22,000 bases of DNA. Origin: Sphingomonas sp. CCH9-E2 (GTDB taxonomy: Bacteria; Pseudomonadota; Alphaproteobacteria; Sphingomonadales; Sphingomonadaceae). Below, piece after piece: positions 1 to 6,854 of this stretch. Positions within the stretch are counted from its first letter, which is position 1. Each line of letters starts with the position of its first letter. The notes under the pieces were generated by a model, which worked only from the letters and a program-made list of their open reading frames with translations, did not search any database and was not told the DNA's origin. The stretch spans positions 1 to 22,000 of the forward strand of contig NZ_LSJM01000331.1 in NCBI RefSeq assembly GCF_001557215.1, read 5' to 3'. Both the position numbers and the translations under genes were made by a program.

Positions 1-498
1 GCTTTGACGATCGCCGCCCACCGTCGCCAGATAGGCGATCGTCTCGCCCGGCAGCGGCTGGCGGCCCGCCAAATAGGCAGCGTAGCGCCCGGGTCCGGCA
101 TTATAGGCGGCGAACATGCCCGGATAACCGAATCGGTCATACATGCGCCGCAAATAGGCGGTGCCGGCGAGGATATTGTCGCGCGGATCGAATGGATCGC
201 TGCCGAGACCAAGCGCAGCCCGCATCTCGGCCCAGGTGCCCGGCATCAACTGCATCAGCCCCATCGCGCCGGCGCGGCTGACGATCGGCCGCCCCTGGAG
301 CATCGTCCGGCCGCCGCTTTCCGCCTGCATCACCCGTTCGATCCAGGCGACTGGCAAGCCGAACCGTTGCGCCGCCTCAGTTGTAAGCGGGCGCCAATCC
401 GCGACGGTCTGCGCCGCCGCCGGGCAGGCCAGCGCGAGCCATGCGGCCAGCGCCATCCACGCCCCTCTGTCGATCGGCCAACAGCGCCTAACCACCAT
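1..498 (-). CDS. Lytic transglycosylase (VirB1/SLT type), 3' end outside window
   Basis: Visible are 166 codons of a murein-degrading lytic transglycosylase, which would open the peptidoglycan for a conjugation channel. A hydrophobic signal-like stretch ending in an ACPAAAQ-type site lies at residues 15–30. The SLT fold follows: the catalytic Glu is E60 in QAESGG, then GAMGLMQLMPGTW (77–89), the NILAGTAYLRRM helix (108–119) and AAYNAGPGRY (130–139). The ATG at 498 is preceded by GGGAGG with a 5-base spacer and overlaps the last codons of traF, so the two are probably translationally coupled. An internal ATG at 456 is a weaker alternative start. The C-terminus runs off the left edge. Position after rdfS-like and traF genes matches the rdfS–traF–transglycosylase–relaxase order of ICEMlSym-type elements; a relaxase gene would be expected just outside the window. 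Confidence 0.9.
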   Translation of the reverse strand, partial: MVVRRCWPIDRGAWMALAAWLALACPAAAQTVADWRPLTTEAAQRFGLPVAWIERVMQAESGGRTMLQGRPIVSRAGAMGLMQLMPGTWAEMRAALGLGSDPFDPRDNILAGTAYLRRMYDRFGYPGMFAAYNAGPGRYAAYLAGRQPLPGETIAYLATVGGDRQS

Positions 499-1081
499 TG
501 GAACCTCCCGACCAAGTCCACAAGATCGTTGCCTTGCCGATCACGTCCGCGGCGTCAGTGGGTCCGAAATAGCGCCCGTCAAACGAGTCCGGCGTGTCCG
601 ACATCAGCAGCAACAGCGCGCCGTTGCGGAGGATCCGGCAGCCGGTCCACCAGGGCAGCGGCCGTCCGAGCCGGTCGCTGGCGCGCCGCGTCGCGAGCAC
701 GCTGCCATTGACGAGGATCTCGGGTCCGATCGCACAGACCAGGTCGCCCGGCACGCCGGCCACGCGCTTCACCAGCGGGACGTTCGCCGGGACATAATGC
801 CGGCTCGCCGCCAGCGCGCGTACGGGCAGCGGGGTCCGCGCGATCACCATATCACCGCGGACGACGCCGTGGCCGGGCGCAACGCGATAGAGGCCGACCG
901 GCGCGCTGGCGCTGGCGTTCCACAGCAATCGCGGCAGCGGCGGCGCGACGATGGTCGCGGCGAGACAGGCACATCCGAGCGCGACGAGGGTCGTGCGGCG
1001 CACCAGGATCCGGCGGCGCCATTTGGCGGCACGGAGCGCTTCGCCCCAGGCGAACAGCGGAAGATCGCGGCGCTCAATCAT
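488..1081 (-). CDS. traF: TraF-type conjugative signal peptidase (S26 family)
   Basis: This 197-residue serine protease belongs to the S26 family, whose conjugative TraF members mature or cyclise pilin. A membrane segment lies at about residues 28–50. It is followed by the catalytic serine motif ASAPVGLY (Ser59) and the lysine motif PLVKRVAGVPGD (Lys105), the Ser/Lys dyad of the family. The SDTPDSFDGRYFGP block near residues 161–174 is the usual C-terminal S26 box. The start was set at ATG 1081 because it overlaps the stop of the upstream HTH gene; an in-frame upstream extension to 1153 would run antisense-like through the HTH gene and has no family support. The stop overlaps the start of the transglycosylase gene. 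The three genes form one tight operon. Confidence 0.92.
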   Translation of the reverse strand: MIERRDLPLFAWGEALRAAKWRRRILVRRTTLVALGCACLAATIVAPPLPRLLWNASASAPVGLYRVAPGHGVVRGDMVIARTPLPVRALAASRHYVPANVPLVKRVAGVPGDLVCAIGPEILVNGSVLATRRASDRLGRPLPWWTGCRILRNGALLLLMSDTPDSFDGRYFGPTDAADVIGKATILWTWSGGSNGG

Positions 1082-1316
1082 GGTCGCCGCCTTTGCGCCG
1101 GGCCTTCGACCAGGCCTCGATATCGTCGATATGGTAGTACCAGGCGCGACCATGGAGGCGGCAGACCGGCCCGCGTCCTTCCGCGCGCATACCCTTCAAG
1201 GTGCTGGGCGCGAGCCCGAGATGGAAGGCGGTCTGCTTGGTGGTGAGGAAGGGGCAGGTTTCGCGCGCCTTCTGCGCGCGGACGGCAGTGTCGTCGGGGT
1301 CGGTGGGGTCGGTCAT
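1074..1316 (-). CDS. rdfS: Excisionase-like helix-turn-helix protein (RdfS-like)
   Basis: This is an 80-residue winged-helix/MerR-type DNA-binding protein. The HTH segment runs from LTTKQTAFHLGL through APSTLKGMRAEGRGP, followed by a wing and the AWYYHIDDIEAW segment typical of excisionase/HTH_17 proteins. The C-terminus is basic (KARRKGG). Its place directly upstream of traF and a lytic transglycosylase matches rdfS of ICEMlSym(R7A), the recombination directionality factor that drives ICE excision and is switched on by FseA. An FseA-like gene is present at 10427–11207. The start chosen is ATG 1316; the frame stays open to 1412, but the upstream residues are low-complexity and unlike the family. 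The TGA overlaps the traF ATG. The excisionase role is inferred from size, fold and neighbours. Confidence 0.75.
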   Translation of the reverse strand: MTDPTDPDDTAVRAQKARETCPFLTTKQTAFHLGLAPSTLKGMRAEGRGPVCRLHGRAWYYHIDDIEAWSKARRKGGDHD

Positions 1317-1395
1317 GAGTCGGGATCCGCTATAGGGCGGCTGCCGGATCGCGCCGCCCGGACACCCAACTGAACCTCGAACGCCGCGCCCGGCA

Positions 1396-1427
1396 GGGTC
1401 GAAAACGGGCATATGCGTTTTCGACCC
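1396..1427. repeat. 32-bp inverted repeat upstream of rdfS-like operon
   Basis: Perfect 12-bp arms (1396–1407 and 1416–1427; GGGTCGAAAACG and its complement) surround 8 bases containing CATATG. It lies about 80 bases upstream of the rdfS-like start, between that gene and the DUF736 stop. No T-tract follows on either strand, so it looks more like a protein-binding operator than an intrinsic terminator. A binding site for FseA or an ICE repressor is a guess. Confidence 0.6.
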
Positions 1428-1441
1428 CCGTGCCGGTCAAG

Positions 1442-1470
1442 CGATCCGCGCCCGGTCGGGGCGCGGATCG
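1442..1470 (-). terminator. GC-rich hairpin just after DUF736
   Basis: A 12-bp perfect stem (1442–1453 / 1459–1470, arm CGATCCGCGCCC) with a 5-base loop begins 7 bases past the DUF736 stop codon on the minus strand. It lacks a U-tract, so it may be a Rho-assisted terminator or an mRNA 3'-end stabiliser. Confidence 0.45.
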
Positions 1471-1477
1471 GAACGGC

Positions 1478-1798
1478 TCAGTCGGCCGGGTTCCAGATGA
1501 TGGCGAAGGAATCGTCATCGTCCTGGCCAGCGGCGCGGCCGAGATTGGCGTAGAGCCGGCGCGGCCCGAACTCCGGGGCGGCAAGGCTCAGCGAGACATA
1601 GTCGTTGCCGGACATCTCGCCACGACGGTTCCAGCCGGCACCGAGTTCGACCCCGCCCGCCATGACGACATAGTCGGGCTGGGTGTCCTTGGTCTTGCGG
1701 CTGTTCGGAACGATGGTGATGCCGGTGCGGATCGAGAGGGTCCGAAGCTCGCCCTTGAAGCCGTTTCCTTCGCGGGTGACATAGCCGATGGCAGCCAT
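1478..1798 (-). CDS. DUF736 family protein
   Basis: This 106-residue protein is recognisable as DUF736 from its N-terminus (MAAIGYVTREGNGFKG), the LRTLSIRTGITIVPN segment, the AGGVELGAGWNRRGEMSGNDYVSL-type core (described as the GVELGAGW and GNDYVSL motifs) and the C-terminal AIIWNP. The family is a small beta-rich protein of unknown function carried almost exclusively in conjugative plasmid and ICE backbones of Alpha- and Gammaproteobacteria. ATG 1798 is preceded by AAGGAG (1806–1811) with a 7-base spacer, which fixes the start. Its occurrence with ParB, DUF2958 and TraF marks this stretch as element backbone. No biochemical role can be assigned. Confidence 0.92.
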   Translation of the reverse strand: MAAIGYVTREGNGFKGELRTLSIRTGITIVPNSRKTKDTQPDYVVMAGGVELGAGWNRRGEMSGNDYVSLSLAAPEFGPRRLYANLGRAAGQDDDDSFAIIWNPAD

Positions 1799-2211
1799 TG
1801 CAGGTCTCCTTGAGATGCTCGCCCGAACCGTTCCGGGCGATGGGCGGACCTCAGGGACGGCCAGCCGGACACCCGAACCGGCAGGCCGAAGCGCCAGCGG
1901 AGGACCGGAGCCAAAGGCTTATTTGAGAGCGCAGCGACCGCGAGGAGCCCGCGCCAGCGGGCGGGGAAATAAGCCGGCGGGCGATGGTTTCGGGAGGCCG
2001 GCGGCCGTTCCAGGTCATGCGCCCAAGGAGCCGTGGACGGTGCGGGATCCTTGCAAGCAGATCTGTGCCGCCTTTGGAGATCACTCGCGAAATTGGCTTC
2101 GCGCGGCCCGGTTGCGCGATCCGCGCGCAAACATTCTCGACGGGATTCCGCAATCAGGCACCCGCCCAGCGCTGCGCTGGCGGGCAGGAGCGCGACGGCG
2201 GCCCCAGAAAT
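1799..2211. other. Gene-free stretch upstream of DUF736 with long-range inverted repeat
   Basis: No convincing gene is present in these 413 bases. There is a 9-bp inverted repeat, GGCTTATTT (1916–1924) and AAATAAGCC (1967–1975), enclosing a 42-base GC-rich core. A strong hairpin at 2161–2184 has arms CCCGCC + AGCG and their complement, with one bulged C and a 3-base loop; it lies 28 bases past the stop of the gene at 2212–2553. The DUF736 promoter must lie here, but I cannot place it. Confidence 0.5.
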
Positions 2212-2553
2212 TCAGCGCGTGCGCAATTCCGCGCAGACTGCGTCGAACAGATCGAAGAACCGACGTTCAAGCTCGCCCTCGCTCAACGCGAACAGGGACG
2301 CGGCCACGGGCAGGTCGAGCGCCGCTGCTGCCCGCGCCCCATCAGTGCGATAATCGAAATCGAGATCACGCGCCGTGGCAAGATCGCCAGCATTGCGCAT
2401 GCTGTAGTCCGCGATCCAGAAGCAATGGATCAGGCGCTCGCGCGGCGTCAGCGCCTCACGGCCCTGTGCGCGCTTCTTCTCGATGATGTCGTGCCCCGCA
2501 TCGATCAACCAGGTCTGGTTGTCGATCTTTGCCCCCGATTCCCCACTATCCAT
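2212..2553 (-). CDS. Small hypothetical protein of the ICE backbone
   Basis: This 113-residue acidic, mostly helical protein has no signal peptide or membrane segment. Visible segments are a DNQTWLIDAGHDIIEKK opening, a LTPRERLIHCFWIADYSMRNAGDLA helix-rich centre (two shorter runs joined) and an ELERRFFDLFDAVC tail. The style (DYSMRNAGDL, then a Leu-rich region) recalls DMP19/DUF4375-like proteins, but I do not recognise it with certainty. Its reading frame shows coherent protein character with no low-complexity Arg runs, unlike the overlapping frames. It sits between parB and DUF736 on the same strand, 171 bases after parB and beyond that gene's terminator, so it probably has its own promoter. 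ATG 2553 has only a weak ribosome-binding site. Confidence 0.7.
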   Translation of the reverse strand: MDSGESGAKIDNQTWLIDAGHDIIEKKRAQGREALTPRERLIHCFWIADYSMRNAGDLATARDLDFDYRTDGARAAAALDLPVAASLFALSEGELERRFFDLFDAVCAELRTR

Positions 2554-2595
2554 CCGCTTGTTCTAGCGGGGATGCCCTCCGCTCGCACCATCCGC

Positions 2596-2647
2596 AAAAA
2601 TCCGCGCGCCCGCGCCGAGCCCATCAGGGCGAGGCGCGGGCGCGCGG
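2596..2647 (-). terminator. Intrinsic terminator downstream of parB
   Basis: A 15-bp perfect GC stem (2602–2616 / 2633–2647, arm CCGCGCGCCCGCGCC) has a 16-base loop that folds again through GCCC/GGGC. On the minus strand the stem is followed by ATTTTT (2596–2601). It lies 77 bases past the parB stop, in the correct orientation to end that transcript. Confidence 0.8.
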
Positions 2648-2724
2648 CCGGATTTCACGGTCCGCAACCGATAGCCAGCCCGCCGGAAACGCGCGGGAGC
2701 TGTGTCCCGCGCGTCCCTTCCGGT

Positions 2725-4614
2725 TCAGGCGGCGAGCGGTTCGGGTACCGCGTCGGTATCGTTCACCGCCGCCGCGTCCCCGCGCCGGTCGGGGTCCGGG
2801 GCGAGCGCCTGCGCGCCCGGCGCGGTCGGATCGGGATCGCGATCCGGCTCCAAGCTGGCCTCCATATCGGCCTTGGCGGCGCCGACCCTGAAGCTGGCCC
2901 TGACCGTGCCGACGCCACCGCGCGCAGTATAAGCGGCGGGCGGGAACGCCATCCAGCGCGGTACCCAGTGCTCGACCTTGGTACGTCCGTCGATGCCGTC
3001 GAGATGGTCCGTCACGATCCGTATCAGGGTCTTGCCCTTCTCCTTGGCATTGGCGGCGGCGATCCGTTCACCCGCGACCTCGGCGACCATCGCGCCGAGC
3101 ACTTCCTTGTCGCGGAGCAGATCGAAGAACGCGGCGTCCGGCTGCCACCAGTCGGCCATGTCGAGGCCGAGGGTCAGCCCGACCGCCTCGACCGCCGCAT
3201 CGCCCGCCGCGAGCGTCTCGCCCATCGCAACGGCGATCACGTCGCCCAAGGCCGCGTCGGGCAGGTCGAGCAGGCGCAGGAAGATGCCGACCAGCCGCCG
3301 GTCGTCGGCGCTGCTGCGGGTCACCGTCTCACGTTCGGGGTCCATGCCGAGCAACGCGAGAACGGCGCGGCGGCGCTCGTCGAACAGGGTCTCGCCCCGG
3401 CACGTCTCGACGCTTTCCTGTGTGGCCTCGTCGCGGCACGCCAAGGCTTGGCGGCGCACATTCCAGAGCGACGACCCGGCGACGAGGTGCGCGACCATCA
3501 GCCGCAATGCCACGCCGGGATGGCCGGCCAGCGCGGCGCGGACGGCGGCGAAGCGGTGCAGGTCGAGATAGGTCTGCTGCGCCGTGGTCAGTTCGGGCCG
3601 CTTGGGCTTCTCGGCCGGGGTGGCATCGGCTTTCGGTACGCGCGCCGCCTCGCGCCGCGTGACATAGCCTTCGTGGAAGGCGACCTCGCCGGTCGCGCGG
3701 ACGTCGATATAGACGCGCCCGCCCTTGCGCTTGGGCCGCTTCTCATAGTCCCAGCTGGCGAAATGCTCGCTCTTGGGCACGATCGCGACCTCGCCCCAGC
3801 CCTCGGCGAGATAGGCCTCGCGGCGGGCGGAGATCGCCGCATCCTGCGCGTTCCAGAACGCCGCCGCATCGGCGAAACAGCGATCCGCGCCGAACAGGTC
3901 GGCGACGGTGACGAGGCCGCTTGCCTCGACATCGAACAGGGCAAGGCTCGCCGGAATGGTCTGCCCGCCGAGCAGCCATGCCTTGAGCTGCGCGCCGGTC
4001 GGTGCGCGCTGTTCGGGATCGTCGAGAAGCGCCAGCCAGTCGCGCTGCTGGCGCTTGCTCGCCATGGTCAGGTGGCGGATCGTGGCGCGGTCGATCCTGT
4101 CATCGGCATAGAGCGTGCGGATGCGCGGCAGCAAATTGCCGAGCGCGAGGATGCGCCTCACCGCGAGGTCGGGCAGGCCGAAGGTCGCGGCGATGTCGTC
4201 GGGGCTGCGCCCTTCCTTCACCAGCCGGGTGAAGGTCGCCCACTGCGTCACCTCGTCGGGGTCGAGGCGGGCGACATTCTCGATCAGCGAGAGTTCGATG
4301 GCGTCGGCATCGTCGCCGCTGTCGAGGATCGCGCAGGGCAGCATGTCGTCCTGGGCCTCGCCCTCCGCGCCCTCTGCGCGGCGTTCGGCGGCGGCGATGC
4401 CCGCCGCCGTGAAGCGCCGCGCGCCCGCGACGATCTCATAGCCGCCGTCCGGTTCCTTGGGGGGCACGCAATTGGGGCGCACCACCAGCGGGACGATGAC
4501 GCCGCGCTTGCGGATGGTCGGCAGGATGTCGGCGACATCGGGCGGGCGCTTGCCGTAGCGCATATTGGTCTTGCTGACGGTGAGCTTGTCGAGCGGGATG
4601 AAATCGAGTCTCAT
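2725..4614 (-). CDS. parB: ParB/RepB/Spo0J family partition-like protein
   Basis: This 629-residue protein has an N-terminal ParB nuclease/CTPase-type domain: LDFIPLDKLTVSKTNMR opening, GARRF (64–68) and SLIENVAR (109–116). A KorB-type HTH region follows at about 120–175 (WATFTRLVKEGRSPDDIA, then FGLPDLAVRRILALGNLLP). The remaining 450 residues form a long C-terminal region, so the protein is about twice the length of chromosomal ParB. It ends in an Asp/Pro/Ala-rich tail. Long ParB proteins of this kind are standard members of alphaproteobacterial ICE backbones and are often found without a ParA partner, as here; a role in maintenance or in transcriptional control is plausible. It lies 86 bases after the DUF2958 gene on the same strand. 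The start ATG 4614 follows AAGGAG that can be masked in a hairpin (4619–4636). Confidence 0.92.
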   Translation of the reverse strand: MRLDFIPLDKLTVSKTNMRYGKRPPDVADILPTIRKRGVIVPLVVRPNCVPPKEPDGGYEIVAGARRFTAAGIAAAERRAEGAEGEAQDDMLPCAILDSGDDADAIELSLIENVARLDPDEVTQWATFTRLVKEGRSPDDIAATFGLPDLAVRRILALGNLLPRIRTLYADDRIDRATIRHLTMASKRQQRDWLALLDDPEQRAPTGAQLKAWLLGGQTIPASLALFDVEASGLVTVADLFGADRCFADAAAFWNAQDAAISARREAYLAEGWGEVAIVPKSEHFASWDYEKRPKRKGGRVYIDVRATGEVAFHEGYVTRREAARVPKADATPAEKPKRPELTTAQQTYLDLHRFAAVRAALAGHPGVALRLMVAHLVAGSSLWNVRRQALACRDEATQESVETCRGETLFDERRRAVLALLGMDPERETVTRSSADDRRLVGIFLRLLDLPDAALGDVIAVAMGETLAAGDAAVEAVGLTLGLDMADWWQPDAAFFDLLRDKEVLGAMVAEVAGERIAAANAKEKGKTLIRIVTDHLDGIDGRTKVEHWVPRWMAFPPAAYTARGGVGTVRASFRVGAAKADMEASLEPDRDPDPTAPGAQALAPDPDRRGDAAAVNDTDAVPEPLAA

Positions 4615-4618
4615 GGGT

Positions 4619-4672
4619 GTGCTCCTTCAAGAGCACCGGTCCCGTCGCTCCTTCCACGATGGACGGGACCGG
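4619..4672 (-). promoter_or_regulatory. Structured parB leader with masked ribosome-binding site
   Basis: Two adjacent inverted repeats lie directly before parB. The outer has 11-bp perfect arms (4636–4646 / 4662–4672, CCGGTCCCGTC) and a loop carrying one GGAAGGAG. The inner has 6-bp arms (4619–4624 / 4631–4636, GTGCTC) whose stem and loop include the AAGGAG that serves the parB ATG. The arrangement could limit parB translation or respond to a ligand or protein. This is an inference from base pairing only. Confidence 0.5.
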
Positions 4673-4700
4673 CTGGGCTGCGGCGGGAACGCGCCGCGCG

Positions 4701-5183
4701 TCAGCCGTCCAGCGGGTTGCCGGGCGGAAGCGGATCGGGATCGGGTGCACTTGCCGCACCGTCCCCATGGGGCGATGGCCGGGCCGAACGCGCCGCCGCC
4801 TCGATGGCGCGGACCACGGCTTGCGCGGCGAGGATCGAGCCGGCACCGCGCGCGGCTTCGGCCCAGACCGACAGCGGCGCGGTGGTCGCAAAGCCGATGT
4901 CGCGTTCGATGCCAAGCCCGAAGGGCAGGCGCAGCGCGGCGATCTCGGACAGGCTGAAATAGCCGAGTTCGGGGCAGCCGAATCCGAGATCGGCGAGCCC
5001 GAACAGCGTGTCGCCATCAGCGTCGAGTTCGGTCGCGAGCCAAGTCGCTGGCCCCATGGGATTGAAGAATTTGACGACCGGCACGGGATCGTGCGCGCGC
5101 TCGTTTCCCTGTCCCGAACGTTCGGCGTGCGCGGCGGCATTGACCTGCAAGGCCGTGCGCAAAGCGGAGGTCAGCAGCTTCAT
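4701..5183 (-). CDS. DUF2958 family protein
   Basis: This 160-residue protein has the DUF2958 signature: PVPVVKFFNPMGPATWLATELD (described as the VKFFNP and TWLATE motifs), DTLFGLADLGFGCPELGYFSLSEI (FGLADLG, PELGY) and the LPFGLGIERD block. The last 30 residues are Pro/Asp/Ser-rich and variable. DUF2958 proteins have no known function and are carried on plasmids and ICEs, commonly next to ParB, DUF736 or antirestriction genes. The start at ATG 5183 is chosen because the conserved part begins about 35 residues later and the in-frame extension upstream to 5348 is Arg/His-rich and unlike the family. parB follows on the same strand after 86 bases, so the two probably share a transcript. Confidence 0.88.
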   Translation of the reverse strand: MKLLTSALRTALQVNAAAHAERSGQGNERAHDPVPVVKFFNPMGPATWLATELDADGDTLFGLADLGFGCPELGYFSLSEIAALRLPFGLGIERDIGFATTAPLSVWAEAARGAGSILAAQAVVRAIEAAARSARPSPHGDGAASAPDPDPLPPGNPLDG

Positions 5184-5881
5184 GGCCGCATCCCCGCCCC
5201 AGCGGTGCCGGTGATGATGGAATACATGGGTCAGCCTCCAACCCCGCCCAAAAACCCAATGGCCTCCCCCGGAAGCGGGGGTGGGCGGCAGGAGCGACCG
5301 GAGAGGCCCGCCTCGAGCGGACCAGGCATCCCGAAGGGACCGGAACATCAGTGGAGGAGCCGGGCGTCAGCCCGGCTTGCCGGGGACGCGAGCGGGCCTA
5401 GCAGGGCGCGCCGCCCACTCCCGCGCCACCGGGAGAGGCTACAAGCAACGCCGCCGCGCGAGCGGCGCCCGCTTCACCGTCGGCGCCCGCCGCCGACCCG
5501 GACAAAGGATGGGCTCTCGTGCGGCGCGGCCGGATCAGCGGCGCAGGGTCGGGCTTCGCGCCCAAAGGCGGCAATTGTCGCCGGGCGCGAAACCGGGCGC
5601 GCCGCCCGGCTGCGGAGCGCGCGTGCCCGCGGGGCCGCGATCAGGCGCCGCACCCTGCGGCTGCGCAGCAGTCCGGCAGTGTGCGTCATCGCCCCGCTCC
5701 GCCAGGGTCAGCGGCGCGCTGGCCCATGCCACCGATCGGCACCGCCGGACCCAGACCCGCAGAAGCTCGGCGACGGTAAGGCCACGCCATAGCGCGGGAT
5801 CACGCGGGCCCACCGCGAAAGGGCGTTCCCTGCATTCCATCTCGACAGATGCTTCCCGTCCTTGCAGCAAGGGCAACAACG
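5184..5881. other. Gene-free stretch between ICE backbone and cargo
   Basis: I see no supportable gene in about 700 bases. All frames are Arg/Pro/Ala-rich with no recognisable domain or ribosome-binding site. A hairpin GCCGGGC–GTCA–GCCCGGC lies at 5359–5376. The stretch separates typical backbone genes from the accessory genes that follow and may hold decayed sequence or an insertion junction. No terminal repeats of an insertion sequence were seen. Confidence 0.45.
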
Positions 5882-6814
5882 ATGACCCGCCTGCTCTATC
5901 TCGATCAGAATGCCTGGGTGGCACTGGCGCGCGGCGCCTGGGACAAGGCCAGCTTCCCGAAGGAGCATGTAGCGCTGTCGAAGGTGATAGAGGGCATCCG
6001 GTCGCAGGCGATCATGGTGCCGCTGTCCTTCGCCAACATCTACGAGACCGCCAAGATCAACGATCCGGCGCGGCGGGCGAACATGGCGCACACCCAGGCC
6101 GTGATCAGTGGTGGCCGGGTGTTTCGAAGCCGGCGCCGCATATTCGGGGAGACGCTGGCCGCCTATCTCGCGCGTCGCCACGGCATTTCGCACCCCGAGC
6201 CGGAAGCGCACTGGTTCCTGTCCGATCTCTGGTTCGAGTCCGCAGCCGACTATTCTCCGCAAACCTATGGCTTCGAAATCTCACAGCCAGTGCTCGATTT
6301 CCTCCGCCAGGACCCTGTCCGCGCGCTGTTCGACTATCTGATGGCCGGCGAGGAGGACGTCCGCCTTGAGGCGGTCCGGCGCTACAGCGCAAGTTCGGCC
6401 GAGCTCATCGGCGGCATCGAATCGCGGCGCGCGATCGCCGCCGGCGAGACGCTGGCACTCCGGAAGCGCGCCTATGGCGCAAGGCTGATCATCGACGAGC
6501 TCGACTTCATCCTCGCGACCGGCAGGCAGCTGGGACTGGACTGGCGGACCGTCAGCGACATCGGCTCGTCGCTGGTGCGGCGCATCGCCGCCGAGATCCC
6601 GATCCTCAATATCGAGCGCGAACTGGCTGTTCGCCTCGAGGACCAGGCGCGCGGGATCAACGAGAATGATCTTCGCGACATGGCGGCGTTCACGACCGTA
6701 GTGCCCTTCGCCGACCTGGTCGTCGCCGAGAAGCAGTTCGTCAATCTGGCGCGGCAGGCCAGCCTCGACAAAGACCATAAGACGACGCTGATGACCTCGA
6801 TATTCGACCTGTGA
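5882..6814 (+). CDS. PIN-like domain protein (putative RNase/toxin)
   Basis: This 310-residue soluble protein opens with MTRLLYLDQNAWVALAR, the strand–Asp–helix start of PIN-like nucleases (Asp8). Glu55 lies in FANIYETAK. A C-terminal block, NENDLRDMAAF (Asp263, Asp266) followed by TTVVPFADLVVAEKQF (Asp278, Glu283), supplies the remaining acidic residues expected for metal binding. The central 150 residues are helical and have no motif I recognise. PIN proteins cleave RNA in toxin–antitoxin and abortive-infection systems; no antitoxin-sized gene is adjacent. ATG 5882 was chosen over ATG 5849 because the fold begins at once and AGGG lies 10 bases upstream. It converges on the two-gene operon 6855–10189 with only 40 bases between stops. 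Function is inferred from fold. Confidence 0.75.
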   Translation: MTRLLYLDQNAWVALARGAWDKASFPKEHVALSKVIEGIRSQAIMVPLSFANIYETAKINDPARRANMAHTQAVISGGRVFRSRRRIFGETLAAYLARRHGISHPEPEAHWFLSDLWFESAADYSPQTYGFEISQPVLDFLRQDPVRALFDYLMAGEEDVRLEAVRRYSASSAELIGGIESRRAIAAGETLALRKRAYGARLIIDELDFILATGRQLGLDWRTVSDIGSSLVRRIAAEIPILNIERELAVRLEDQARGINENDLRDMAAFTTVVPFADLVVAEKQFVNLARQASLDKDHKTTLMTSIFDL

Positions 6815-6828
6815 GCCGCCTTCACCTG

Positions 6829-6851
6829 AGGGGTGAGGCCGCCCCTTTCGT
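6829..6851 (+). terminator. Weak terminator-like hairpin between convergent genes
   Basis: AGGGG (6829–6833) can pair with CCCCT (6842–6846), followed by a short T-rich tail (TTTCGTT). It sits between two converging stop codons, where a terminator is expected, but the stem is only 5 bp. Confidence 0.3.
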
Positions 6852-6854
6852 TCC

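Noticed and set aside
1984..4962. Long plus-strand open frame of 992 codons antisense to parB
   Set aside because: It is antisense to a clear ParB protein, is Arg/Gly/Asp-rich with no domain, and arises from high third-position GC.
5535..5924. 129-codon minus-strand frame in the gene-free stretch
   Set aside because: It has low-complexity Arg/Ala composition, overlaps the start of the PIN-like gene, and has no motif.
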